Source: Atopsyche davidsoni
Taxonomy: Eukaryota > Arthropoda > Insecta > Trichoptera > Hydrobiosidae
DNA: 64,000 nt
NCBI GenBank assembly: GCA_022113835.1
Contig: JAILWY010000018.1
Span: 16,763,501 to 16,827,500 of the forward strand
Reading direction: 5' to 3'
The notes beneath the pieces were generated by a model. It worked only from the letters and a program-made list of their open reading frames with translations, was not told the DNA's origin and searched no databases. Below, one piece after another: positions 46,801-58,789 of this stretch (its first letter is position 1; each line of letters opens with the position of its first letter). The position numbers and the translations under genes were made by a program.

Positions 46801-47535
46801 ACAATGTTGTTTCAATTTTATTGCAGTGGCGATTTTTGTTTATTTACGATTAACTTTACTACGATTTGTTTTTTGTAATAAAAACAATAAATTCTTTTTT
46901 TTTTTTTACTAAAAAATAATTTTACTAAGCGTAGCGCATAGCGCACCTTATCCATATTAATTGTGTAGTAAACAATCTATACTTTAATTAATTTATGCAT
47001 AAGATTGTAATTTTATAATTTATTATAGCTGGATAATGTTTTTTTTATAGAAGAGAAAATAAATAAAATAATCTTAAAACCTTGAATAATCCTGTTAGCG
47101 TGGTCTGGTACCTTAGCGTTTCATCTCAAAGGGAGTTTTTAGTGTTTAACCTAACTCTTAAATTTCAAAAGACATTAAATATTACTCTGCTCGTAATAAA
47201 ACATTACTTCATATCTTAAATTCAGCCTCTGGCTGTTCTCTGTTACAGTCGAAATAAAAGGATGTAACGTTTTATCTCATTATTATGTCGTATGAAAAAC
47301 ATTATTGCTTTAGATTATTTACTATTATTTCATTAAGTATAAAAAAAATATTATTATATGTAATGTATGTGGGTTGTCAAAGTTTAATATTATTTAAACT
47401 TGTTGAGTTATGAGTTGCGTTCGTCTTGTCGGTGTCTTATCCCGGTTTGAGCATATTAAAGGATGAGAAGTTCAAAGTTCATTGTTTTAACCGAGGATCA
47501 AGTATACTCAATATTAAAGCGAAATAAGTACAATC
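46801..47535. other. AT-rich non-coding stretch
   Basis: Nothing recognisable. Confidence 0.6.
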
Positions 47536-47539
47536 ACTC

Positions 47540-47915
47540 CGTGCTTTAGAGCTATCTGAGTCAGCGCGGCGCCGAGGCTCATCGGAGTCATCGACGCCGC
47601 CCCGCCACCCCGCAGTCCCGCAGCCCCGCAGCCCCGCAGCCCCGCAGCCCCGCAGCCCCGCAGCCCCGCAGCCCCGCAGCCCCGCAGCCCAGTGGCTTAA
47701 ACAACAAATGCAATTAGTCGGGAAACCAAATTACCTCCCGCAAGTTCTCTGATTAACGCCCCCCGCGACGCTCGCTATTGTTGCCGGGCAGATTGTGTCT
47801 TCCTCTCGTGATCCTCGAGGACAGACGCCGCAGAGCCGGAGGTCTCATTTTTCTCCCGGGGACCGAGGAATAATTTCTTTGAGGTACGCGTGACCGAGTT
47901 CAATTTCCGCTGCCG
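47540..47915. promoter_or_regulatory. CpG-rich island containing a short tandem array
   Basis: Begins with GCGCGGCGCCGAGGCTCATC, holds the 8-bp array (47608-47687), and continues with CCCCCCGCGACGCTCGC and GATCCTCGAGGACAGACGCC to about 47910. No long open frame. Could be a CpG-island promoter or an enhancer. Confidence 0.3.
47608..47687. repeat. 8-bp tandem array, ten copies
   Basis: Ten consecutive CCCCGCAG units. Unit 2 begins with T. All others are identical, so the array is probably recently expanded. Confidence 0.95.
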
Positions 47916-50900
47916 GTTTATTGAGTTTATTTTTTTTTATAAACTCTATGAATAAGTAATTTTTCATTAGTGTTTGTGCAAGCTACTCACCCAGGAATAT
48001 TAAAATAAGGGCAAATTCGTATTCAAACAGATAAGTTTGTTTTAAAGGTTGTCATTTTAAGCAAACTAGAGTTTAATCAAAAGTCTCTAAGCTCTTACAA
48101 AACTTTGTGTGCGTTTTACGCGGTCCGGTTTTTAGATTAAAATTTTATATTTCTTTGATATTCGTATATAGTTAGCTTTCTTTGCAATATTTTTTTTCGG
48201 AAAAACTATCAGAAAACATCTTGAACAAGAGGATGACATTGATTTATCACAATTTGACTGTGTTGAATTTTCAGTGTGTTCAACAAATACGTTGCCAATC
48301 ACATTTTTGTATATTAATTCAAAACTAAAAAAAATAACATTAAAACTGAAAATCAAAAGTAATTCTTATTTTGATAAAAGTAAAAATAATAAACATAACT
48401 TGAAACCAGCTTGAAATTTACAAATATTTATTAGATTGTAATACAAACTCTCGGGTAGCAAGCGATCGTTGCTGCCGTTATCGTGCTTTCCGGCATGTTT
48501 TTTTTAATAGGCACTGCAATTAAAAAGTTAACGCCTATAATAAAAATCTCTTTAAGTAACAGGGTATTCTTTCACGGGGTAGTTCTTAGCCGCCCTCTGA
48601 GCCGAGGCGAAGATAAACTCCGACAAAAGTTGTCCGTATTCGGCAAACATTTGTCTTGGGAATGGGCCGACCGAGATGCTCCACGTTTGCATTTAAAGTT
48701 GCTTAAATTTGCATGGCAAGTATTTCATTGAATTCCCGCGGGACGATTTTTCAACTCCGTCCGAAAACTTTCAGCGGAATAAAATATGAAAATGTTTAAA
48801 TTGTGAAGTTTCATCATGAATTTAGGGAATAATTTTGACGGGTCAGTTTACGGATGATAATTAGGATTTATGACATTTTTCGAGTCGTGGCTGTGAAAAT
48901 GACGAATCCTTCCTAATGAGGGTATAAATCAAAAATAAACAAAATATTATAAATAAGACAAAAAATATTTTTGATAACTTAAATTACCAAAATCCCCATC
49001 TTTTATATATAATATGCTTACAAAAATAATATCAAAGACTGATTTTTTAACACAAATTTTATTTTCTTCACCTCTTTCGGTGTGGGCTATGAAATTCCAG
49101 GGGTGAATTTTCTTTATAATTTATTAGACTAATTTGATAATTCGTATTTGGTAACAAAATTGCTTTTCAATGAAAGCAGATGAACCTAACTTTGCGAATA
49201 TTTTAATGTTTAAAATTTATTTAACGATTTGAAAGAATATCAACTGAGATTCTTATATTGATAATAACTTTTGCGTTATTTTTCAAATAGAATATTCAAA
49301 AAGCAGATATTATTCCCATCTTGTTACACAAAACCAGTTAAAATATAACAAGATTTAAAATAGCGCAAATGAACACTATAAAATAAAATCGGATATGAAA
49401 TCAATATTTTATATATCTGCCTATAAATATAAAATCATTCAACCGGCATCAAGTTCCGTAGATGTTTTAAATTATAAAGATCATAAAATGTATATTACTT
49501 CCATAAACATCCATCGTATCTGTTTTACTTCTCTCAAAGTGTGCACACTTTTTTAAGATTAGCTGAATCCCCCAGAAGTATTACTAGAGGCCCGGTGGTA
49601 CAAGATATGATAACGTTTGAAGGAGCATGAAATTATGAGGAAAGCAAATAAGGGTTGTGAAAATCTGAAGGGATTTGAATAATCTCTGAGAGGCGGCCAA
49701 AACCCACCGAAAGACATCCACAACGTCTTATTTATCAAAGAATCTTAGTACCTTAAAGACAGATTTGCTCAAATTATGTAGAAGTCTTGAATACATATAA
49801 TAAAATTTATAGCATAGCATATTTTTTAATAAATAAAATTTACTTAAATAATTTTGACAATATATTATAAAACTAAAGCAATGGTGGAAAATTTATCTAG
49901 TTTTACTTTAAATAAAGTGTTACTAAAATAGTTTGCCGTCAGCATTAATTAACAAAACATTACTTCAATGTTATAAACATCAATCAATCAAGGAGTCTAA
50001 ATTATTTTTTTTATTTTTTAGTATCCCTATATTTCTACACAATTGCGCGCACGCTCTACAATAATTTATAATTGATTTTTGTAACAAAAAGTGTCTTATA
50101 ATTTTTTAAATAGCTTTCTTTTGGGTTATTTTAACATATTACTCGAATTTTACGTTCAAAACCAGCTCATTTTCTCCAATTGTAATATTTTCTCATTATA
50201 AGTTTGATTTCAAGATTCTCGATTCTGTTTACTCTGGTAATTTAAAATAAAACTTAGCCGAAAAAAATCAATTGTCTAAATACCTTGCCGAAAATATGAT
50301 ATGTGGGATGAGGAATGGGGATTAAAATAATAATATTAATTAAATTGTGAAGACGGCGTATCAGAAGGCTTTACAATAGGTAATAGGCATTGCTCAGGCA
50401 GCAAAAGATGAACTTTCATAATTGTTATTATCCGTCACAATAGAAAGCGATTAATAAGTAAATTTAAATTAATAAAGCGTATTTCCCAAACAAACTTCCC
50501 ACCAAAAGTAAGTCCAAAGTAGGACTCATGAAAGATCCTGAAAGTTTTACGGATTCTTAAAGACTTATCCAATTACCCTATGGAAACTTATTGTACTTTA
50601 ATGTTTGAGCTAACACGACCGTAATATGTTCACGCATGCGGCTTCAAATGGGGAAAGATTCTTTATAGTAAATATGCGATATAATGGAAAACTTTGGTTA
50701 ACTTTGATGATAATGTAAACATATTTAAAATTTACAACCGTACGTGGGAAAATTTAAGTAATTTCGTCAATTATTTTTTATGATGATATACTTAGGAACT
50801 TTTGTTCTATTTCAATGGTTCATTATCTTTCCATCCATTTTAATATAATAAGTTTTATAAAAAATATCAAAATTAACATTAGCTTCGTATTATAAAATTA

Positions 50901-51535
50901 AAGTATCCAAAAAATTAAATAAAAAGTGGAATTTAAAAATATATAAAAATACAGTATGTCCACCCTGTTGATTGTGCTATTATTATAAAAACAGCTGTTC
51001 TTACTGGGATTATTAAATTATGGAATTAAAGCATTAATTAACTGGTTATTTAATGTTTTTTATTATAAAATTAACATAGAAATAGCTTTTTAAAAAAATT
51101 TCTACCTTATAAATACTAATTGGCTAGATACTCATCTCTCATAGATCCATATTCGTAGCAGTTTTAGTCTTAGAATTTTTAATGCTTGCGAGTACTTAAC
51201 TAGTATAGAGTAAAGAATTACCGCTTTAATTAATTATTTAAATAAAAACCTCAAAATATTCAACTGGCGCGGAATAACTCATTTGATAAAATAGAAGTTC
51301 TTGGTAATTAACATTGGTATTTATATCTAGCAACGAAGATACACTCACAAACGGCGACGATTAATTAACAGAAGTTTATGTAATTTCATACAATAAGTGA
51401 GCATGATTTACCTTTGAATATTCAAGCTAATCGTATCCCCAATGAACCCATTGTAACAAAGACTCTTTTATCAAAGGCGGAAATTAAAATGATTACTCTT
51501 CCAAAGTGCGTCATTAAATATGTCCACTTTTCCAT
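47916..51535. other. AT-rich non-coding stretch with one GC block
   Basis: A GC-richer block lies at 48565-48780 (GCCGCCCTCTGAGCCGAGGC). The frames 48132-48356 and 48483-48731 are not recognised. From 48780 to 51535 nothing stands out. Confidence 0.6.
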
Positions 51536-51539
51536 TTCG

Positions 51540-51840
51540 GCATTATAACGAATTCGTTTCCGGTAAGACCCGTTCGCGCCCGCGGAGTTTTACTGCACTT
51601 TTCTGAAAATATGATCTGCGAGGGGTGGCGTCGAAAAACGCGGTTATTGGCTATAAATATAAAGGTGCGAACAATGCGCGAGTTTTAAGCAGCCCGGCCT
51701 TAAGTGGGCCATTTGCGAGGAAGCCCCGCTTTATGTGCGGCGCCGGCGCCATCTTCGCAATTAATTTATTCGCCCCTTTTTGTGCGCCCCTTTAGTGGAA
51801 TTGATTAGCCCGGGGAGGCGGAAAGAGAGTCCTATACATC
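51540..51840. promoter_or_regulatory. GC-rich island with AT homeodomain-like core
   Basis: GGTAAGACCCGTTCGCGCCC, GTGCGGCGCCGGCGCCATC, and then GCAATTAATTTATTCGCCCC, in which TAAT-type homeodomain sites lie between GC-rich arms. The GCGCCGGCGC core is palindromic. There is no long open frame. Regulatory role is inference. Confidence 0.33.
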
Positions 51841-51968
51841 CTTATTATTGTTACCTGTGTCTCTCAGTTGTCTTAATTAGATTTAAAATTGCATTTTCCG
51901 CACCGGGCTTGCGAAACACTGTACAGCATCGTAAATAGTAAATTTGAATGAATAACATTTTTTTTTTA

Positions 51969-52302
51969 AAGTAATACCCCGCTTTACGCGAGGGATACGT
52001 TCCGGAAGAAATCGCTTTGAGTGAAATTCGCGTATATCGGGGTTTACGATTAAACATACATAGTCAAAACTTAATACAATAAAATACGAATCACTTTAAT
52101 TCTAAAAACACTTTATGCAGCATTACATGTTATGTTCTTGAAAAATAGTTCATAACACCCAACGCTGTTTTTAATTGTTAAAAAAGTCAATGACTACACT
52201 ATGTTAAAATTCGCGTAATACGAGGCATTTTAACGCGAAATTTGAAATTCGCGTTATAGTGAAACCGCGCATAACGGGGTCGCGTAAAGCGGGGTATTAC
52301 TG
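51969..52302. mobile_element. pogo/Tigger-like MITE, copy 2 (inverted relative to copy 1)
   Basis: Terminal repeats AAGTAATACCCCGCTTTACG at the left (first base mutated from C) and CGTAAAGCGGGGTATTACTG at the right, with flanking TA at 51967-51968 and 52303-52304. The 334-bp interior matches copy 1 read from the other strand, including CGTATATCGGGGTTTACGAT and TGCAGCATTACATGTTATGT. The 68-codon frame at 51851-52057 on the minus strand overlaps its left end and is not a gene. Confidence 0.88.
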
Positions 52303-52304
52303 TA

Positions 52305-53350
52305 CTGTTATGTTTGAACTCTTTTAAATATTGTTTTGCTTATTTAGAATATGATTTAACATAATAATTTTTATACAAGGCAAGATCATTATTCACAATA
52401 CTATAAAAGGTATGAATGTTTTACGCGTACATACGTACAAAACCAATAATATTAATTTCAGTACATTTTATACATAAAATGAAATATTTAACGAAAAATA
52501 TTCACACGATTTTATGTCAAAACATTTCATGTACGCACAAGCTAACAGTTAAAACTTAAAGTTAAAATTTTATTTTGGCTTGCTTTGAAAATAAATCCGG
52601 CAATTAGAGCTGTTTAACAAGCAGCAAATTATTTATAAATTATGTCAAAATTAATGCACGCAGTAGGTAAAACAAAGTTCATTTTGATAGATTGTTTACA
52701 AACAAGCAAATTCTGTATGCTCGCGAGTAAAAGTTAAGATTAATAAATTTGGGGAAAACTTTCTGTAAGATTCGCAAATAGCTAACTTAAAATCAAAGAT
52801 AGATTTAATATTAAGGACACTTTCAATGCTTTAAGCAATCTTAAAGTTTATAATTTCTTAATCAGGTTTTTAAGCTTTGCATACTATAGTATAGGGTGTT
52901 ATAATAGATTGGCAGATTCATATTTTATGCCAGTTCCGACGAATCGGCATTTCAGTACTTTGGTTCAGTGTTTCGTCAATTTTCGCATCTGAAATTTTAA
53001 TGAACGCTTGAATGCTCAGAGTTTAGTTCAGACTAAAAATGTATTATTTTTTACTGATGTTCAACGAAAAGCGAACGATAAATTAATTTCATTTAATTTG
53101 TTATTTTTAGATAGTTACTTTTTACCTTGTTTTAAGCACCACTAATCATCTGCGTTTACTATTGGTGATTGATGCCTATTTAGAAATGAATAAGGTACAA
53201 ATGGAGAAACTGTTTATTGATATATTATGCTAACATTCATAAAATGTATAGTTGACTTCATAAATAGTATTGAATTGTTCTTGTACTGGTATATTATCTT
53301 TTTTATTTTAAGTGACCTTAAATTATAAAAAAACATACAATATCAGAACA
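52305..53350. other. AT-rich non-coding stretch
   Basis: Nothing recognisable. Confidence 0.6.
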
Positions 53351-53357
53351 AATTGAG

Positions 53358-53435
53358 TATCATCAGCTAGGGCTCAGTATCGAAAGGGTAAACTTTTGCA
53401 TAGGAATCTATGATTCTAACGACTGAACTATTGGA
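53358..53435 (-). repeat. possible degraded tRNA-derived SINE head
   Basis: On the minus strand TAGTTCAGTCGTTAGAATC resembles the A-box part of 46355-46415. The B box is weak (CCTTTCGATACTG) and farther away. Low confidence. Confidence 0.25.
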
Positions 53436-53439
53436 ACAT

Positions 53440-55250
53440 TATGATATTTTATCGGTATGCTTATTTTGGCTTTATAAAAAGAATTATGATTTTTAATATT
53501 TTTTACATTATTTTAATAATACTAAAAATGTGCTCGAGCAAGCACGCGCCTCTAGAAAAATAAAAACCGATCGACTTCTTCCAATCTCTACAAAATAAAA
53601 TGAACTCTGTCAATATTCAGTTTTTATTGTATGTATAGAGGCAGAAACCTGATAGTTGTAGTTTTTTATCCCACAATCTTTTTACTGGCATACAGATACA
53701 CACTACACCTGCCGGGATCAAACTTGTTGATGGCTATGTTCCTTTAATTAAAAGTTTCCTTCTATTTAAGAATATCGCTATGTCGTATCCTTTCTTTTGG
53801 TATATATTTATACATACGTGCAATTAAATAATCTTTATATAAAATATGCTCATATGGTGTTGAGGATCATATTTTCATTCTAGAATAAATTTCCCTAAGC
53901 CGAGATGACATCACAACACATGCAAAGTTTCTGCCCGAAGTCTTATTGAAATTTTCCAGGATTTTCTTGCCTTGTGGGAGGACGTGATAAGGAAAGACAA
54001 ACTCGGGGGATGAATTGTATGAGAAATGAAAATATGTGTTTTTAGTACCGCGGATATCCCGAGGATCTCGCTGTCATAAATCGGGCTTTTCTTTTCAATA
54101 TGTATCGATTCCTTTTTTTCTATACTGTAATATAATCATATTCAAATTGATCGCAATGCATGTTATATAAGTAAATTTGAAGAAATTCCCAAAAGATAAA
54201 ATTTTATATACATTTAAAAAAAAAGATTTTTATTTCATTCAATGTGAAACAGTTTTTTTATTTATTTACATATAAAATTATATGTCATGCTTTCTAGTTG
54301 AGTTGGCTAATTTTCAATTAATCAAAAACATATTTTGAAACATTTTTTCAAAAAACTTTTTTATTAAAGAAAACTAGTTGATTCATTTTAAGACGTTTAA
54401 AATCTAATGCGCTCACTTGTTAAAACAGAACCGATTTCCAAAACTATCACTGCTACATTGTAGGCTTGCGCTGAGGTGTTACTGTGGGCTTAGGTGAGGG
54501 AAGGTATTAGCGCGGATGTATTGAAGCCGGGTGTTGCGAATCTTGCCCATGTAGACTTCTTATATGGGTCACGTATTTAAAATGGCGGTGGTGCTGGCCT
54601 CGGTGGCCGCTTGTCCCGGCGGCCAGCTCGGGACACGGCGCCGCGTCATCGAGCGGAAAATCGCTTAATTGTGTACCCCGGGCTCGGATTCAAACCCCAA
54701 GATTAAACTTTGGAAAACTACTCCAACTCAATCCTAGCGGATTAATTATAACATCGCAGTATTAATATTTTAAATTGCTTTTTTCTTTTTAATTAATTTC
54801 AATTTTCCGCGATGAGAAGTGCGCCAGCGAGTTGACTGAATATATTTTGAGTTCTACTCAGTTTTTACGATGCAAAATTGAAGAAATAAAATAAAATACT
54901 TGTAAATGCGGAGATCAAGGAGTGCATAAAAAAAGTGTCACGAACTAAATGAAGGGTTGCTCGAATATTCGCGTTTTTTATTGAAAGCGATAAATTTCGA
55001 ATAAAAAAGAAATCAAGCTAAGAGTTATTCGGTTTTTATGCACGACAAAAACACTACGTAAAATGAAAAGATGTATAAATTGATTTAGTTTATACATCGC
55101 ATGCAACAATAACAACTTCGCAAACTCACTTACCATCCATCAAGTCACGATAACGAGAAACAACATCATCTTATTTCACGGGACTTTCAATCCAAAAGTA
55201 CATTCTTCATACTGTAATAAAATTGCACAAACTTTAACCAAAGTTTACAC
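53440..55250. other. AT-rich non-coding stretch with a GC block
   Basis: A B-box-like GTTTGATCCCGGCAGG (minus strand, about 53730-53715) has no A box. A GC-rich block lies at 54460-54700 (GGCCGCTTGTCCCGGCGGCC). The rest is AT-rich without features. Confidence 0.5.
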
Positions 55251-55254
55251 TAAA

Positions 55255-55655
55255 CAATAGAAAATCCGCGGCTCCTGCGCGCTCCCGCCGGGGCAACAGC
55301 AGCGCCGCACCGGAATGTCATCCCGTGATCCGCGTAGTGTAATCGCGCAATCTGCGAGCACCTTTTTTTTTTACCGAACTGCGCGTGCGGATAAGTTCGC
55401 TGGGAAACTCGGACGCTGGGGCGCTGGGACGCTGGGACGCTGCGGACGCGTGGACCGGCCGGCAGTCCGCGACGCACTGGGCCCGAGCGGCCACCTCCGC
55501 CAGGTCGGGGCGCGGCGGGGCGGGGCGGGGAGGGGGGCGCCGAGGATGGCCGAGCGCTCCCGAAGGCCCCCGAGGCCGCGCGCCCGGACGGCGGAGACGC
55601 CCGCCGCCCCCCCCGAGCCGATTCCTTTTAACGGATAGAAGAAAGTGGTAAATAC
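55255..55655 (+). promoter_or_regulatory. CpG island with GC-rich open frames
   Basis: The longest strongly CpG-rich block in the window. It includes a GACGCTGGG short repeat (about 55410-55440), GGGGCGGGGCGGGG GC boxes at 55516-55529, and a well-placed ATG (GAGGATGGCC, 55544) in a frame reading MAERSRRPPRPRARTAETPA to a stop at 55638. Frames 55315-55638 and 55385-55651 span it. The Arg/Pro/Ala-rich translation is that of any GC-rich DNA, so coding is unproven. A CpG-island promoter with first exon is a reasonable reading. Confidence 0.3.
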
Positions 55656-55802
55656 GGTTTAATAGTGCGATATGGCTCGCTCACGTGGCACCTGTAATGG
55701 CTCGTATTTTCCTAGATTTTCACCTACGATTAGTTTTTATGTTTTCTTTGCATACACGGAAACTTTCACATTTATTCTTATGAAAAATTACTCTAGTCTA
55801 GT

Positions 55803-55978
55803 GTATTTGGCTTTATCGGCGAAACAGGAAGATTTTCCTTCAGCGCCTTCAAAATCACTGGGTAACTTGTCTCACCTATTTGTTTCTATTGTATTTGGCT
55901 TTATCGGCGGAGCAGGAAGATGTTTTCCTTCAACGCCTTCAAAATCACTGGATGACTTGTGTCACTGTGGGGTTATGC
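55803..55978 (-). mobile_element. two tandem antisense Jockey-like 3' ends
   Basis: The Jockey-like 3' UTR occurs twice on the minus strand, 88 bp apart (55803-55876 and 55891-55978). Each contains TTTTGAAGGCG and CCGATAAAGCCAAATAC. The right copy includes AACCCCACAGTGACACAAG, extending into the region after the ORF2 stop seen at 8247. The units share a final GCCGATAAAGCC not present at 8320 or 9960, so they form a sub-family or a local duplication. The short frames at 55672-56013 and 55880-56113 are antisense to this. Confidence 0.8.
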
Positions 55979-55984
55979 ACTGTT

Positions 55985-56230
55985 CTTTTAATTCATCTCT
56001 ATTTAAATCATAGTTTCCCAAACTATTTTGTCGAGTTTTCCTGTTTTTCGTCGACCCCCTGCCTTGCTAATATTGAATTTTTACAAATTCATCAGCTTCA
56101 AATATATTTTTGACATTTTATATAGAACAACTCGCTTTCAGTGGGTTTAAAAATGAAAAAGTTAAAATACATGTAAAGTTAATTATATCGTTATTAATTA
56201 AAAACACACAAAATGCAAATAAAGTAACAT
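55985..56230. other. AT-rich non-coding stretch
   Basis: Nothing recognisable. Confidence 0.55.
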
Positions 56231-56235
56231 TCAGA

Positions 56236-56305
56236 AAATCAATATTTTTGACAGAGAATACTTGGTGGGATTCCATTTTAATATCTTAAATATAATAAAA
56301 TACAT
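56236..56305 (+). repeat. repeat fragment related to the flank of the 30 kb foldback
   Basis: Contains AATATTTTTGACAGAG, TACTTGGTGGGATTCC and ATTTTAATATCTTAAAT, matching the minus strand of 30331-30385. The hairpin arm itself is largely lost here, with only a partial AATAAAATAC trace. Confidence 0.65.
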
Positions 56306-56677
56306 TAATTAAAAACATACAAAATACTTCTACGCTTCAGGGCTTCGATTCGTCGCAAAGTACATAGGTACAATCTGTGTTCGGTGCATTGTGACATTTA
56401 CGAAATGTCTAAATTTTGGTGATGACCTGCTTAAATGGGATCCACTCTCGTAGAACCCCATTTACAGTTCATGGACCCCCAATTTAATTTTTCGAAATCG
56501 ACCCTTGAGGGCCGATATTGACCACTTTGGGAACCTCTGATTAAAAACATCTCCCTGATCATATAATTATCCTGAGCCATATATTTTTTCAAGATTAAAA
56601 AAAAATTTACAATCTGCAACTAAAGATTTTTTTGTGTTGTAGTCGTTCTTAAATATCACTCACTTCGTCATCAAGTG
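56306..56677. other. non-coding stretch
   Basis: Mixed composition. The minus-strand frame 56431-56619 reads FLIRGSQSGQYRPS and then YRPSRVDFEKLNWG, with no domain recognised. It might be a fragment of another repeat. Confidence 0.35.
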
Positions 56678-56998
56678 CCTTTCTTCAGAAGAGTTTGGCG
56701 ACAATTTTAATATGCATATACTCATGCCGAGCCAGCGTTCATGGTTTTCTAAGAAGAAAATAGTGTAGTGGGTCCCCGGGTCTATCTACACTGCAGTCTT
56801 ATATTCGAAGAAAAGTCTGCTGCCCAGTAGGATTATATAATCTTTTCCTTACAAAGCTCTGGCATTTTGATCTAATACTCCTGCAGCAGGCTGCAGAAAC
56901 AATAGTGAGAGCTCCACCACCTCGAGAAGGTACTTCCAGTGTACATCCCCCACATTATTCCAAGTCCACCTCATCATTACCGATCCTTTGCAAAAAAC
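56678..56998 (-). repeat. interspersed repeat with RTE-like tail, copy 4 (long form)
   Basis: The reverse complement of this segment matches 37913-38218 from AAAGGATCGGTAATGATGAG through CTGGAAGTACCTTCTCGAGG and AAATGCCAGAGCTTTG to the tail (GGACCCACTACACTATTTTC, AGGCACTTGATGACGAAG). It has fewer stops than copy 3, with an open frame of about 45 codons at its 5' end (VMMRWTWNNVGDVH), but no domain is recognised. Confidence 0.82.
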
Positions 56999-58785
56999 TT
57001 TTTACATTAGATATTTATTGAATTCAACTATTCAAAAAATCAATGGTTCAAGGCATCGGCAAGATTGGCTGTAATTTGGTTTAGAAACTAGAAATATCAG
57101 TTTTTAATTCTAGTTAGGGAACTCGGTTTAGAATGGAGGAATGAAATTACCAAAATAACAATGACGTTAACGTCGGGGGATGAACGGATTATCAAACTTT
57201 TGGGCTAAAGTCTATTTCCATGTCACGTAGATTGAGGTTCGCCAGAAAGACGGACTCTCTTGCCGCTCCAGCCAGCGTCGAGATTACGGAGTAATACATG
57301 CATGGATTAAAAACAAACAACAGATGGAAACGGTTAAATTATTTCACTACATTTGAGTGCTTTGTATTCATTTTGCTTTCGAATGAAACCGTTTCTGCGA
57401 ACGATTCAGGAAGAGAGAAATGGCGAGCGTAGATAATATTGTAGTTGCGGTGTGCATAATCCTTCTGTTTATTCACTTTTATCTTCGCAAGTAAACAAAA
57501 TAAAACCATTTTGAGTTTATTTCCCGCAGCGCTCTTCGATTTCAACTATCCAGTATTGTTGTTATTTACCATATACTCATTTATTTATCGGTTGTGATTG
57601 TGAATAAAAGGAATAACGTAAAATATTTTCACCAATTAAAAAATATGAATATAATGATACAAATTTAATCCAATGGTTTTTTTGTTACCCGTTGCAATGT
57701 GATTTATTTATGAAATATTATATCTATCTATACATACTGATGGCTATTTTTTATGATTTAAAATCAAATATTATAAAAAAATATAATGCAAATTCTAGAT
57801 GTTAATCTGTACTGAATTTTATTAAAATATATTTTATGAATTGAAATGTTTGAACCTCACATTATTATTGTATTACGTCATGGGTATCATGTAAAACGTA
57901 AAATATTCGAGTATTGACTGTTTTTAATTATTTAGCAACATAATTAACTTCATATAATTTAAAAAATGTGACAGTTATTAAGACAACAAAGTGCTTTGTT
58001 TTAATTAAAATAATATATCTAAAAGTTGAAAAAAATAGGAAAATCTGCGAGGTAACTTGAAGTTGTTTTACGCCCTCACTTTTTCAGCCAACAATGGTGA
58101 TTCAACCTATAAAAATATCTCAGACCTAAAAAAAATTGTTACATGAAAAGCGAGAACCTTCCTTGTTTGGAGAGTGGCGTTTTACGTAATTTATCAAGCT
58201 CTGTTTATTCAACATTATAATAAAAAACACTGTAATTAAAAAAAATCCCCAGTGTACTTATACAAAACATCGCTTTTATTCCTAATGACTAATTTAAACA
58301 TTGAATTTGCCCGAAAGGCTTAACCCGTTGTAAAGAGATATAAAATCATCGATTTGTATTGCAGCCTGCCTTAAAGTCACAATTTCTTAAAAAAAAGTTT
58401 TTATTTACACTTTCGGTTGTATTAGATGTGAAAAACCTCTGTACAAGACTTTATATGTCTTTATATGTTTTGAACGTTTTAGCTCCATAATTGAGCAATA
58501 CTCTCTGGAGATAAAATGTAAAACAATACAAATAAACAAAAAAAAAACCGAACGGCATAACAATGATTGCGAATAAGTACGTACAATAGTTTTTTTTTAC
58601 AAAAACGATGACAGCAGTCAAATTTGAAGACTATTTTATTTACAATAGTTCTTATGGCTAAGGTTATAGCTATCCCCAGATCTTGCGAGCAGGTTGTTAG
58701 GCTTGCAATGTGTGACTTAGTGGGTAGACATTAGTGTTCAATACATTGCAATTAGAAGTCATTGTCTTCAATGTTCGCTCAATAG
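56999..58785. other. AT-rich non-coding stretch
   Basis: A mixed block lies at 57180-57310. The frame 57339-57545 has no known motif. Otherwise featureless. Confidence 0.6.
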
Positions 58786-58789
58786 GTCG

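Noticed and set aside
53715..53735. B-box-like GTTTGATCCCGGCAGG as a tRNA
   Set aside because: No matching A box upstream at a plausible distance and no cloverleaf.
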